From: Aquila chrysaetos chrysaetos
Lineage: Eukaryota; Chordata; Aves; Accipitriformes; Accipitridae
Direction: 5' to 3'
Assembly: GCF_900496995.4 (NCBI RefSeq)
Contig: NC_044016.1
Coordinates: 22,300,932 to 22,364,931, forward strand
Length of the DNA stretch: 64,000 nucleotides
Shown here: one piece after another, positions 20,661 to 35,600 of the stretch
How positions within the stretch are numbered: the first letter of the stretch is position 1
Layout of the letters: each line of letters begins with the position of its first letter
Position numbers and translations under genes: made by a program
Notes under the pieces: model-generated
The model's input: only the letters and a program-made list of their open reading frames with translations
The model's database searches: none
Told to the model about the DNA's origin: nothing

Positions 20661-23600
20661 GGGGCTGGCGGCGGTGCCGGTTGGGCTTGAGAAAAGCACC
20701 ACGGCAGTTTTTTAGCTGTACGGCCTTGGCAAACATTTTACCTCTTCCTGCGTGCTGATCTCGATTCTTGTGATGCCATCCTATCGGTAACCCCTCTGTT
20801 CAACAGAGTGGTCCCAGCTGAGGGTGGGGAAGGGGAAAAGGAAACTTTTTAAGAAGAGAAGTCAGAGAAGAAAACTTTCAGGCTTCATACTTAGTGAAAA
20901 ATAATAGACAGCAAAAAAATTGTAAATGACAGAGTATTTTTCCCTTTTTTTTTTAACATAATATAGCACAGGAAGCTTTTGTTGTTTAAACCTGTTACTC
21001 TGCCAGAGTCAGTAAGGTTATATAAACATGAAAGGGAGAGCAAGGAGAGTGTGCTCTACGGTAAGTTTGCATGTCTGTAAACTGTTGAGAGCTCAGACAA
21101 TAGGCAGTTACAATTTTACTGCTGCTGGTTCTATGCAAACAGCTGTATTTATTCACATTGGCCACATTCCCATAAATCACTTTGTGGCTAGAGTCATTAT
21201 GCTCCAATAAAGATTATATTTCAGGGCTAAGATGGTTCCAAAGCTTGAAAAATAGGTTTCTGTTTTGGTAGGTATTTCTCCAACTGAAATGCAAAAAGGT
21301 CTCTGCCATGATGCGCATACCGTGATCGGCTTCTTTTTTCTGCCATATGTTTAAAAGGTTATTAGTGGCTTGAAGGGATTGTGATTTGTGCTCCTGATCT
21401 GTGTAATTATAGACAGAAAGTGTTGCTGTTGATTGTTGACATAAATAAAGTGAACAATGAAAGCAGATTAAAAAATAAGTCATATCAGCCAAGACTGGCA
21501 ACAGTGATTGAAAAGCAAATTTGGAGGGAGAAAGACACGGGGCTTCAACAGTATTGGCAACAACTGGGAAAACTACTGCATGTGACTAAATGACTTCTGT
21601 TTCCTTGTGTCTGGAAAGACTGGGGTGTTTGAGGTTTTAATCTTTGGCAGTAGCTCCATGGTCCTTCACAGTTCAACTTATTTTTTCTAACCAGATACTG
21701 AAGGCATTTCTAATATATTACTTGATTATTTTTTTTTAATAGCATTGCACATCAAAGGGTTGTTTCTTTTGGGATTTGTGCTCGAGGTGCTCAAATAGTG
21801 GCCTCTTGCCTTGTAAGTCAGTCTGTTGAACTATTGAAAAAGTAAACAAACTGGAGATCATAATGTTACCAAAAGAGGAGTGTAGCTCTAGAACATGTGC
21901 CATTGGCAGGAATGGAAGGAAAAAGCTGCTTGCAGTCAGGAATCTGCAAGTTGGATTACGGGCCGGGTAGATGTGTAGCTGAAGTCATAATTATCAGAGA
22001 TAACACAGTAAAGATGTCATATCTGTCAAAGAAAAATTCTAGAAAAGGGGCCTCTGATGTGACCAGTGACTTAAATCCAGATCCTGCCAAAGCAAAAGGC
22101 TTGTCATCACTTCCTTTCTACTTTGATCTATAACTGGATGTTTCTATTCCAAGTCCCAGATGTTCCTATACATGTGTAGGTCTGAAATGTCTGTGGGGTG
22201 GGACTTAGGCTTGCTCTAATTAGCCTGTTGGAATTGTCTAGCCTACTGTGGTAATGTAGTAGAGTTGTAATACGTCAGATTACAGTTTCCCACCAGCTGC
22301 TAGTAGATTAACTCTGTGTGGCTAATTGAGCTGCTCTGTGAGGTAAAAGTTATTTTTGAGTGTGGCTTCTTCATTTTGGTTGGATGGAGTAACAGGCTGT
22401 TACAGTAAAGACCAAATCCTTTATACGTGATGTTAAGCACAAGAACAAAGTGTGGAGATTAACATATTAATTTGCTCTTTGAGAGATTTTTTTTTTTTTT
22501 TTTTACTTCTGAGGTTTGCCAAGAGTTGACTGGACTGACTGGGTTGCTGTGACATAGCGGGTGACTATACCTGGAAGTTCGAAAGAGGGAGTTCAGTTGA
22601 TTATGCTCACTCTTGGATGTCTTTCTGTTTTGGGTGCAGTATATCAAAATAATACTGTGCATTTTTTCTTAAATATTCTGGTAAGCTCTGACTTTGTGCT
22701 TCTACCTGGTTAATAAGGCAGCCTTCTCCCTACTATTCCTCCTCCCCCTGACAGAGTATCAGTACACAGATGTCCTGAAAACTATGTCTTCTAAGACCTG
22801 ATCTGTAGACTCATGCTTTCTTATACTAGGCCTGATCTTGGCTTGTTTACACAAAGAGCTAATTCTATTTATTTTTCTTGTGCCCACTTAAGAAGGTAAT
22901 TTTTCAAGAGAGGACATTGTTTTGCAGATCACTTTTGTAACAATTGTATCAAAGGCTTTGTTTTGTGTGGCAACCTTTTGATACATGATAGGAAATGACA
23001 GAAAAGATGCACTAGTTCAGCAGTAATTATTCAATGTACTGTAAAGCAGTGCTCAAGAATGATACTTTGAAACTGCAGTTGCCCTAGATAGCTATATTGT
23101 AAGTAACATATTAAAGAGATAGAGGCAGAGAATTTGCCACTGCATGTGATAACATTCTCCAGGATGAAACCTGTGATGATGATATTTTGTGACACAGTCT
23201 CTTTGTCAGTAAGCTAATGTGCATGGAAATGCTGAGTTCACTCAGATGTTTTCAGTGTGCTTTTTCTTACAGTTCAGTGCGGGAATCTTATCAGTTTAGA
23301 TGTTCAGCATTGCAGATGTGATGAGGGTGTGTTTCTCAATATGCATACAGCATAAAGTAAATCTATCACAGGACATCAGTCATAGCAAATGTTAATAAAC
23401 TGTGCTTTTGTTTTACTTGTCAGTTACAAAGGTCCATTGTTAGACGACGGAGCGCTGGCTCATGCAGTCTCTCGTGGAGCCAGTTCCCCTGAATTCACCA
23501 AACTCTGTGCTTGGTTGGTATCTGAGTTACGGCTATTCTGTAAATTAGAGGAAAATGTGCAGGCAACTAACAGTAAGTAGCCATAACTCTAGCACAAACG

Positions 23601-26600
23601 TGCACTTAATGTATGTTCTTGCATGCCATAAAGATTTGGGCTGACAACTGCCAAATTTGTTGTACCAGGGAGCATTGTCTGTGTGCTGTCAGATTTTGGA
23701 TATTTTCCACCTGAAACTTGCCTAATGAACAGCCAGTAGAGATTGAAATAATAGTGAGGCTCAAACAGTCTTTGTTCTGAAATTAGCTTTTTCTTTTAAT
23801 TGTTCAACCAAAGAACTTTTTTTAAAGTTCTTGGATGGATTTAACGAAACATTAGTGGTTTTTTTTTTTATTAGATCATGAGAATACTTTTATTTCAATG
23901 CTTCTGTTTGTAATTTTGACGTAAGAAATACCTACTGTTCAAGGAAACATTCTCATGACTACAGTAACGATATTTTCTTTTTATTTTTGGTTACTCTGTG
24001 CTTACTATGTATTTTTCCCCCTTTATGAAACACTCTCTGAGAAGGAGCCTGAAAATGTTTGTTTGTTTGTTGTTTTGGTGGAGGAAGCAAACCTTAGTTT
24101 TCAAAAAATGTTATTTTTGGTCAACTGGTCATGACATTCTACAGATTAAATTGGTATGATAACCTGTACTTCTGAATATCTAATGTATTAACTCATAATG
24201 CCTTTATGAACTTAACTTTCAATCTACTCAATGGCCAAAGATTGCTGCGTTTCACCTCAATAGCTGTTCTTTTCCTCTTTCTCTCTGTTTTTGACATGTC
24301 CGTCCTTTCTTATTTGAGTGTATTTGACTCCCTATCTCTGTAACAATACAGCATTTCACCTCTTCTAGCAGTATAAGGTTCCTACTATGTTTTGTGTAAA
24401 AATACAATCCAGAAGTACTCTAGCACCTATTTCAAATTCTTTAAACACAGTGATAGAAACATTTTATCTGTAGTACCATCAAGCCCTACCTTCATTTTGT
24501 GGGACTTGAGTTTATAAATAACAGACATTTTGGGTTGAAGTCCCTTTTCAAATGAAGAAAAACTGTTACCTCTCATTAATCACTATTTTTTGCATAACTT
24601 GGCTTAACAAATTCAGATTAGTTTCACTAATTTCTGACACAAATATCAGTCTAAGCTTTGATTTACATGACCTGATTATTTTTAAAGAATATTGGTATGA
24701 AATAAGATCATTTGACAAATATGAGCTTACAGGGAGAAGTGGTAAAAGCATGAGAGCTCATAAACCATATTATTCGTGACTTTGTCAGAACTATCTAATA
24801 CATTTGTAGTGGGAAAAGTTAGTTGATACTTAAAATACCCCTGTAAAAGTTGTGATGTTTTTAATGTCACTTTTCATTGTAGAAGTTGCCAGTGGCTCTC
24901 TGTTGTAGCTGGGGAAAGCTGTCAGTGAAACATAATTTTACAATAATGAGGAATATCATGGCTCCAAGTAGGTTGTGCTATGTCTTTGAGAAACTCAAAG
25001 AACACATTTGGCTTCCATTAAAAGCAGGGTTTTAATGTTAAATAGCAACTGGAGCAAAGCATTTTTTTTTTTTTTTTTTAAATATCTAATTCATTCTACT
25101 CACAGCCAGAGATACATGTATTAGGTGTAAAGAAATTACTATTCTTTTCCTTCTAAGGTCCAAATGAAGCAGAAGAATTTCAACTTGAAATGAGTGGGTT
25201 GCTGGCTGAAATGAACTGTCCATATGCATCATTAACATCAGGAGATGTGACAAAACGCCTTCATAATCAAAAGAACTGTCTCTTGCTGCTTAGTAAGTTA
25301 GAAGGGTGCTTGCAAACAAATCTGTTTTTGTGCAAGAATCATAGTATTGTTTCTTACACTTAATGATATATTGTTTTGTTTACCACAATGTATAAACAGT
25401 TACCTAAAATGATGAATTATTTTCCCCTGTAATTTATAGTGTCAGAATATTATACTTTTGGGTCTAATAAACTTACCAGTCATTCTGTAGCCAGTATATG
25501 ATGGAAAATATTCTGAGTATTAACGTTTTTCACATTCACTAGCAACAGGCCTGTCCTATTACTTCTCAGGAGGTACTCTGAAGAGGGAATAATTTGAAGA
25601 CTTCTGCCAGGATTTAGCCACTGAACTTTGTTTAGAAGGGTTGTAAAAATGACAACTAACACCAGATGCATCATCGTTGTGGAGCCCCCACCATGATGAC
25701 TTGCAAGGTGCAATAAGACTTGCATTTTCCTACACTCTGACAACGATTGGAATTGTTGTGAAGAAGAGAAAATGTTTTATCCCAACTCCTAGTTCTTCTG
25801 ATCATGTCCCTGAGTAAATAGCTTCAATGTTGTTTTCTGCTGATTGAAAATAAATTAGCAGTAGCAATGGTGATGTCTTCCCTTTACTTTTCCCCCAGCA
25901 GATCTCAATACCTAAATTGGTTTTATTCCTGCTTAGGAAATGTTAAAGGAGAAGAAATAGTACTTCAGTTTGGAAAAAGTGTGTGATGTTGATTCATATT
26001 TAAAAAAAAAAATTTTTACAAGTGTCAGAGTTAGAAATTGTAATACTAATTTTAATCTGATCTTAAATTCAACATAATGTTTTATTTGCTTCCTCAGTTG
26101 CTGCCAGTTCTTTAACTTTTCAAAACAGAAATTTAGTTATGCCCTCAGCTGCGATGTAAGAAATGAATTACAGAGTAGGTTCCAGTATTTCAACAGTAGG
26201 AGAAAGATGAGTAGTAAGACTTAATCTGAATTTGTTTTGATAGCATGTTCAAAAATGTCAGGTGAAGTGAGGTAATAATTGCCTTTAAAATATTTTGTAG
26301 CTCAAACAGTCTGCCCTTCAGCTTATTCTCTGTAAGCCAAGCCATTTAGTAAATTTGGCTTGTCTGTGACACACAGTTTACCCCAGAGGTCCTCTGTGAT
26401 GTACATTTTGGTAATACAAGGCCTTGTTCAGAAGCTGGCAGGAATACTGTGTTTACTGTCAAATATAGAATTGAAATAGATGCCAAACTCCTTTTTTGTG
26501 TACCGTGATAGTTGCATAGCTTGCTTTACCTACATTAAACTAACTTATTAGATATCCTGTTGTATGGGAACCATAAACCCAGATTTTTTTCAGAAGAAAC

Positions 26601-29600
26601 AGAATAACCCTCTTTAATTGAATGCCGGGTTATTTTACATTTTAACAAAATGCAGCACAGTTTGTCAATTGGAAGATGTAACAGTATTGCTGTGAGAGGA
26701 AAGCACCAAATAAACATAAATAGTTAGATTGCCTTGGTGTTCAGCATCACTAGGATACAATATTAAGTACTGGCATCTGCAAAAATAAAAAGTACAAGAG
26801 TTTCAGGTTGGTTCAGAAAAGGTCTGCAAAAAAGAATCACTATCTGGAGAACATCTGTGTCTCACAGTGATACACTTAAAAATTTCAGTCTTTGTCAGAG
26901 GAGATTGAAGGTAGCTTGAATGTAATCTCTGAATTCTTGAAACAAAATTCTGCTGCTAGTTTCTTTTTCAGGAGGTCCTAATGGGGTGTAAATAATTGAA
27001 AGTTGAATGTAAGAAAAATCTATATGAAGTACCATTGAAAGAACTTACAAAGGATTCTTCACTGCTTTGCGTATTAAGAATGTTATAATTCATAAGGTGT
27101 TCTGTGTCTTTAGCAGAAGACATTCTAGAGATCTAGAAGAAATTCTAGAGATCATTAAAATGCTTTGTTCTTTTCTTAATCTTTTGATCTGTCCCAATTT
27201 CATAGGTGGTAAGCTGCTTTTGTGTAGCCATGGGTTTATAGCCCTGCTCACAAGTCTGTCTTTATCAGTGCAGTATCTATTTTTCAATCCTTTTTTTTAG
27301 AAATAATTATTTATGTTACTGTTACGGTCACACAGTATGATTCATGATAAAAGTATTGTTAAACCTGTGCATTTCTTTCAGTTCAAACCTTGAATTTGTG
27401 ACAATCACAAGCAAAGGCTGTGTGCTAAATTTATATGACTGTAACCAACACCTAATGCTGAAATTTTGGGTGTATACCATGTTCAGAAATTGTCATTTTA
27501 ATATTTTTTGTTTGTTTGATAAAGGAGTTGTAATGTGGTGGTAGGCTTTTGCAGTTCTGATATTGAAGAGCACTGCAGGCATTCTAGCTTTTATTTCATC
27601 AGTTACTGCCTTCCTTTCTGGAGTTATTATAAACCTGAATTCTCAATAGTACTTTTAAAAGTGGGGGTTTTTTTCCACTCTGCATCTTGCCTGGGGAAGT
27701 AGAGGAGATTCATCCAACATTTCACTTCTCTCTACTCATTTCCTTGCTTTGTTTCCTAGAGCCTCAAGGAGTGCTTGCTTGTCTACCTTAAAGTGCATAT
27801 CCAAGTCTCTCATCCTGCTTATTTCCATGTTCCTAGTCTCCTATCTTTGCTGGGCGAAGCCTGAAGGAAAAGAGCTGTGCTCTGTTGAACTTTGTGATTA
27901 ATACCGGTTGGAATCATAGGGATTTTTTCCAGGCTTTAATTGGTTGTATTAAACCTTTCCCCTGTTTGTTGTGTTTCTAGCATTGAGCTCAGTGCTTGTT
28001 AGAAATAAGAGTGTTCGGTGGATACCAAAATTATAGCCCTAACTCTTTCTAAAACAGTCCATTTGCACATTCGTTGGTTGTAAGCGCTTGAGTTCTCACT
28101 GGTTCTAAAATAATTTTAACTCGGCTATATCTGATGCTGAAATCTAATTTTTCTTACCCAGCATACCTCATCTCAGAACTGGAAGCTGCCAGAATGCTGT
28201 GTGTGAATGCCCCTCCTAAAAAAGCACAGGAAGGAGGTGGCAGTGAAGTCTTTCAGGAGCTAAAAGGCATATGTATTGCTTTAGGCATGTCCAAGCCTCC
28301 AGCCAACATAACGATGTTCCAGTTCTTCAGTGGAATTGAAAAAAAAGTAAGATCCAAAGGAACAAAACTAGAATATTTATGATGTTACTGTTTTGATGGA
28401 AAATAGTTCTGCTACCAGGGAGATATTTGCCTCTTGTGAAACTCCAGTGTTTGAATTGTGAAGGAGAGTTAATGTGCTTTACTGAGTATGCTAAGAGTCA
28501 GGATTCTGAAAATGAATTTAAAGGCTTTTTCCATGCCAAGGCACGAGGTCAGGGACTTGCTATCATTGCCTTACGGGGTGAGGTATTTCTTACTCTGCTG
28601 TAGGTTTTAATGTCATCACCTGTTGCAGAAGACATGGAAACTGCTGAGCTTAAGCCTCAGGAAGAACATTAAGGAGAAACATATTCCAAGAAATACACCT
28701 AAACAAATTTTTACAGGAACCTACTGTTTTAAAAATGTTTAGGTTAAAAGCTGTTGTAACTAAAGTCAAGTTTACACCTTTTCCCTAAGGCTTCATTGGT
28801 TCTGTTTATTTTTGTTCCTTTACATGTATGTGTTCTCCAGGTTGTTGTGGGTTTTTTTAAAAGAAATTTACTTCTGTTTGAGTAATTTTTATAAAACAGA
28901 AAATTGAAGTGTAATGGACTGTCCAGTGCACAGACCAAAGGTGGAGGACAGAAAGTTTTTAAGTTAAGTAACTTAACTTGCAGAATAGGGGAGAGAGAAG
29001 AGAACCTTTGTGGACTTTAAAGAACAGATATGATTACAAAGCTCCCCAAAATATTTCAGAGAGGTTTTTTGACTAACCTTTTAGTTGTGTTGTACTTAAA
29101 TAAATCCAAGTAACTGAAAATAGTGCTTCATTTCTTTGCAAGAAATCAGTTTGGATTGACTTGTTTAAGAAGAGGAGGATGGTTTTCCAGCAGAAGTCCA
29201 ACGTGTAGAATGGAAGCAGTTTGTTTTCTGATTTTGGCATTGTCATGGGCATTAAATAGTTAGATAAGAAAACTGTGCTTCCATTTTCTAGAAAAGGTAG
29301 AAAATATTCATAACAATGAACACTGCTAGCAAGCTTTGCTGGTGAAAGAGACTCTATAAAAATACAGATTACAAAGTAGATCAAAATCTTTTTAATCTGG
29401 GAATTCTGTTATGCTTTACTAATAGACTTTTCTTTTACACTGTCTTGCTTTAAAGTCGAATTTGCGTACACCTTGCAAAATCGTTAAGGTTAAATTACCG
29501 TTACCTCATTGATTTATATCCATAGGTGGTTATACTAAAAAAAAAAAACCTGAACAGTCCTTATAGCTTAATAAAATACATCAAGAATTTCTAACCTACA

Positions 29601-32600
29601 GGGTTTTTTAGAAATCATATATAGCTGTGGTACTTACAGTCTGAACACTTCAGATGTTGGTAGTATTTGAGAAGGAAAAAGTAAATCTGACTAATAACTG
29701 AAAAACTTACTTTACTTTGCAAATGAAAATACATCACAAAGTTGAGCAAAATGTGAAAACTTAAATAACATAGAGTGAAAATTTTACTCGACTGTAAGAT
29801 GATAGTTATAACAAGAGATCACCCTGAAGTTTCCTTGTTTTTAAAAAGTGAGTCTTAGAATGGCGATATTCTCATCTAGCATGTGAAAATCAAGCTACCT
29901 TTTTTCTTCACATATACATAGTACAGTTTGGAGTAGGATCTTTGTGTAATTGACTCTCTCTGTTAATGATCTACCACATTAAAAAAAGAAACTGCTGATA
30001 CTTCAATGAACTGCTGCCTCTGCTACTCTGAAAGCACATGGTTTTAAAATCTTCAAGTTAAACAAATTGGGCTCAGCACCTTTGGAAAACCAAGTCACTG
30101 AATGTGTTAAATCAATTGCTGGAATGAACAGCCAAGGAAGTTGAAAAATGTGGTTTGCAGCAGTGGAAAAGTGAAGTTTCATAACTCCAACCTGCTTTGA
30201 TCCAAGTTTTTGTCACTGCTACTCCATTTCTTCTGCCTGAAGTCCTCAGAAATTTTGAGATGGGAAAGATAACCTAAGTTGTGCCCAAACTTTTAAAATG
30301 CAAGTTAAATTTAAATTTTCATATTGAAGATTTTCTCCTTTTGATTGTAAAGAGGGGTCCTTCTTTATATCGTGTTACATTTCACATAGTCGTAATACCT
30401 TTTTGATACAAGTGTGGGGGTTTTTTTGAACTAAAGAGATGATGTGTAGAATAATACTGCTGTCTTCAAGGGGAGCTGTACCTCATGGAATCTGTCTATT
30501 TTAACTGTAGATCTACCCAAAAGAAGTGTGCTTGGTTCTCTGTCCCAGAGAAAACAACTTGATATTGGAGGTTGCTCTGTCAAGCCTATGACCGTCCAAG
30601 AGTCCTCTTCTGTAATTTGAATCTTGAAAAGCTTATTTTTTTTTAGCCAATGCTTATATTTTTATATGTCTCCTAACAGCTGAAGGAAACCCTAGCAAAG
30701 GTTCCACCTAATCATGTTGGAAAACCTTTATTGAAGAAACAACTGGGACCAGCTCACTGGGTAAGTAGTTGCAGGTGTTAGAGCCCATTTCCCTTTTTCA
30801 GGTATATAAAGTATTGATCTTGATTCTGTGTGTAATGTTGCAAAATGATTTTTCTCATCTCTTTCTGAAGATAAGACAATTTCTTGCAGTATTTTACATA
30901 TATGTTGGTACAATAAGTGTTCAGCAACTGATAAGATCTTAGGTTCATTAATCTATATGTCCAGATGCAGGCAAAAGTTTTCCAAAATAAAGGAGAATTA
31001 CGGTGGTGGTGCTGACCTGCATACTTGTGCAGTAGCTTAAGCCTTCCTCTCCTGCTCCTTGCCAGCACTGTCTGTGTGACCTAGCCTTGCTGAGATGGTG
31101 TCACATCCCCTCCTGTGGCTTCTTTCCAGCTAACCTGTGGGTCTTCCCATCGTTTCCTCCTCTCTTTCTGTCCTGCTGGAGTAGCCTGCTTCCTTCATAG
31201 CCTCTTCTCCAAGAAGCAGTGAGTGTGCAGGTGGAAGCTGGGAGAGGCTGTACACCCAGGTGGCAGAGGCACAATCATCTCCAGCTGGGTTTTGTCACCT
31301 GCTGTTCTAGAATGATGGTGCCTGGGTTAGATACTGCTGCTGCACCAGCACAAAGCTATGGCTACTGCTGTGAGACTGCGAGTCTCTCTTGTGTCTCTTG
31401 CTTAAGGTTGAAGCTCTTCTACTCCCAACAGTCTGCTTCCTTCAGTGCTTGTATTGTTGAGGCTGAAAGTGGGCCCCACAGCCCCCCTCCAGCCAGGCTT
31501 CAATCAATACATAAATAATTTCCTTAATGGTGCATATCTCAACTGTTGCTCTGACTAGACCACTGTCCGCTACCAGGTGCGTTTCTAGTGATGGCTTTTT
31601 CCAGTAGGGCACTGTGTTGTCTTGTCTGTATGCAGATTGTGCTTTAATCAAGATCCTCTTACAGTACTTTACTTACTTTTAGTCCTCTATCTTTGCTCTG
31701 TCTTTGTCCTTAAGCTTACTGCTTTTAAAGAAGGCAAGGACACCCTGGTCCCTAGGACTTACATATGTCCTTGCATCTCCTTCAACTTGTTGCATGTAGT
31801 ATTTTCTCACTTTTGCTTCTCTGTCCTGGTGAGTGTTGAGAAATGCCTCAGCAGTTTGTGCAGTTTTTATGTCCCTTCTGAAGAACAGGCAGCTGTGCTG
31901 TTAGAAATAGTAGAAGGCTGAACGTGAGGATAACAGAGCCTTTGAAGCCTTCAGGAAAATAGTGTCAGCAAGCATTACTTGCTGTGAGCCCATTTGACAA
32001 GGTAGATAATTGCAGGCTTAAGCCCTGCTTAATATCTCTGTGTCTTATTCTCTTCCATCCACATAGTTTTTATGTTAAGTAGAAACATTTTATAATCTAT
32101 AGGTTATGTTTGCAAATTTTTGTTTCAGGAAAAAATTGAAGCAATTAATCAAGCCATAGTCAACGAATACGAAGTCCGAAGAAAACTGTTAGTCAAACGT
32201 TTGGATGTAACTGTGCAGTCCTTTGGCTGGTCAGATAGAGCTAAGGTACAACCAACTTGCTGTGAAGTTCTAGTTGATGGTAATGCTTTATAATAAGTAT
32301 CTCTGGAAAACTGCTTCATTGTTTCATCCTTCATGAGTAAGAAATAACCACAGAAGTTGTCTGGTTTTGGTTTGAGTTTCTGAAGAAGTTTATGACAATG
32401 TAAGATGACTAAAAAAATTTTACTGAAAACTGATCTGTTGGATTTTAAAACAGTCTAAAATGAGAAGATAGACTGTGTGTAACTATACACCAAAGCCAAA
32501 ACACAGTTAAATAGGCCACTGCATTCAGAGTACCATCATGTGAATCATTAAATGCTGTGTCTGTGTGATGGTAGAAACGCATCTTCCTGTTGACCATCCC

Positions 32601-35600
32601 TTAACTTACTTTGTGCTGTCCACAGTGATCAGATTTCCTTAACTCAAAGTGTGTCTGCAAGCACAACTCCACAGATGCACATGAGAAAAGCTGCTAAGGC
32701 ACTACTTGTTCTTACCTCATAGACAGGGTAATATTTTATGTGCTTCTTTTGTCTTTGAACCGTGCAAATGGCTGTGACATGGCGTCTGTTCTCTCTGAGT
32801 ATGTGATACATATTCTACTTTTAAAAAGAATTACATGGTTTCCCTATTTCCGATATTTCATAGTGAAAAAGGAATGACAAGATATAAAAAATAGTACATA
32901 TAATTTATTTTCTAGGACTAAACCGGATCTGTTAACATGCTGTTAATTATGCTGCTGGTAGTGTTTGAGACTGAGTTATGATTCATGTGTCACAGTTTAT
33001 CACTAATCTAGTGTTTTTTTCTTGATAAATGATTTATTAAAAAAGCAACTGTATTTTAATAATAAACTGTGACCTCTCCCATTTTCTCTTTCATCACCTG
33101 AGCAGGACTTCTACTGGTGTACTATCTCTTAAACCTTGTATTCTTCAGGTTTTTTAGTAGATGGTTGAAGAACTATCTGATTGACTGAATATTTTAATAG
33201 TGAATTAAAACAGGCAAAAGTATGGATTAGGTTATAAACCAGGGACTTCTAATTGTGTTATAGCTTTGGCATCCAAATCCATGTATGTTTGTTTTTTTTC
33301 CTAGGAGAATTCTCAGATGTTTTTGAACTTGACTAGCTACATGAAATCCTTTCACAAAACCCACACATTGTATATATTTGTTTATATCTATTGAAATGCA
33401 AATTAAATTTTTTAGGACCATAACAATACAAAATTGGAGAATGTGGCTATAGTATTCCATATGTGCAATACAGTTTGTTTTAACAGTAGCTTTTAGCAGT
33501 GCTTTAATACATGATGCTAACTTTTTTTTTTTTAATTTGAAAAGTAACAGAATACAGTAGTATAACTAAATAGTTACTTCTCCAGATAGTAGTAACACCA
33601 GTAAAAACTTTATAGTCTGTTATTAGGAGTTTTTTAAGTTCAAAAATGTCAAGTTTCACCTAAAAGAATAATATCATAGCACCAAAATACTGTGCTCAGA
33701 GCTCAGTCAAACTTGCCAGGGAAAAACATACTACTGCTCTGGTGAATACTGTTGCTTCTCTTGTCTTTAGCCAGCATCAGGTTAATGATGTGCATGTTTT
33801 CCTTAATTTTGAATAAACTCTGTTCAACTTGTAATATAAAAGCAGAAGCTTTTGGTTCTAGAAATTAATCACTGAGTCATTTTGAAATACATACTCTCAA
33901 TTTTTCCCAGTTCCAGTTTTCTGCCTTTAGATGGCAAATAGGATTTTAAAATTTGCTCCTAAGTTCTTGCCCATTCAAGAGATTTGTTGGAAAACCTGGT
34001 TTGCCTGTCACCACTGCTGTCATTTGGGGTCCAGACAAAAAGCAGCCCTTTTGTCTATGTGCAGATTGCAATCTGGTTTATCCCAACTGCATGACACATT
34101 ATACTCTGCTGATAACTGAAGATGGATGTAACTCGTGTATTACTCATGGCTGGTAGCACAGATTTCTGTTGTGTCTGTCAGTTGGAAAACTGCTGTCATA
34201 CTTTTGAGGTGTTCAAAGAAACTGATATGGTTAATGCCAAAAGGCAGTAGAGGAAGAGAGAGTGCCTACAAGGCAAAACTGACTTGTAGGATCTCATTTC
34301 TAGCTTGGGCACTACATATGTGAGACAAAGGACTGAATTAGAACAAGCACTTGAGAGCTTTAGTTCTGCCAGTACCTCTTGATGGTTTGCCTTTGTGAAG
34401 AAGCTGACTGGAATGAAGAGTGTGAAAGAGTTAACACAGCCTTTTTCTGCTGATACAGTGCTGGAGATGGGGTGATGCTAGTCTGACTGGAATGGGTGTG
34501 GGGTCAGGGTGCAGGCATAGAAGGAGGTCTGGAGGCTGGACACAGACATGTTTCACTTTCAGTATCTTTTAGACATTAGCAGTAATTCATATAACTATGA
34601 CACAATTCTGTTCTGTGTTTGGCTGCCTGAAAGTAATATGGTCTGCATGTATATATTGTTAATCTTAAAATTGTCAGATCAGTGTCTTGACAGTTCAGTC
34701 AGAATAGTGTTTCCTATATTACTTCAGAAATTTAATTTGACAAATGCTAGTTTCGTTGCAGTGATTCTTAGTTACAAAGTGGTTCTCACTGTTTTTTATA
34801 TTAATTTTTGTTCTATTTGCAGTAGTGTCTTGTTCTTCAGTGTTGATTTGATTCTTTTGGTGAGGTGTCCCATTGCTTTCCTATTACTTTAGCTGATGGG
34901 GTTTTGTTTTTCTCCTCTCCAACAGAGTCAAACAGAAAAACTGGCTAAAGTCTACCAGCCAAAACGTGCCCTCTTATCTACTAAGTGCACTATTTCCATT
35001 GCAAATCTCTTGGCAGCTCGACAGGATCTGTCAAAGATTATGAGAACAAGCAGTGGGTCCATCCGAGAGAAGACTGCATGTGCCATTAATAAGGTACCTT
35101 TGGTGACAAATGGCTTGTTCTGTTATGAATATTTAAGTAATTTGAATGTAATAATAAATGCTACTTTTTTTAGGATTGTAAGTGGAATTTGGAAATAAAG
35201 GTTAAGAAATTTGGTGTTTACAGATTATGCATTGGTGCATTATGGTAACTGCAATTTCACCTGTTTAAGTTCAGAGTGCCCTTTCTTAGGGACAGTAAAA
35301 AAATGTTGAAATATCTTTGATTACTTTCAGTGGGAGTAAGCCTGCTCTGTCTTATCAGAATTACTGATGTCATTACACTGCTGCTACCAAATTCTGTCAC
35401 TGTGTCTAAAATAACACCTACATTGTAACTGTGTTTCTGATCTATGTAAATAGAATGTACTAAGATCACAAAGCAAGGGTCTTGCAGGTTAGATTCCCCT
35501 GTGTACACAAATAAGAGATTATAGTCATGTGTGTAGTTTTAGTAATGACATAGTAGGAGTGTGATTTAGAATATGATTTAGACTATGCAATTTACCTTGT

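Noticed and set aside
19354..20702. Several 97-222-codon frames on both strands around the FAM98A promoter
   Set aside because: They lie in a CpG island where stop codons are scarce, are rich in Pro/Arg/Ala/Gly and have no recognisable domain.
34548..34892. 114-codon frame in FAM98A intron 6
   Set aside because: Hydrophobic, low in charged residues, AT-rich intron; ends just before the exon 7 acceptor, and no homology is recognised.
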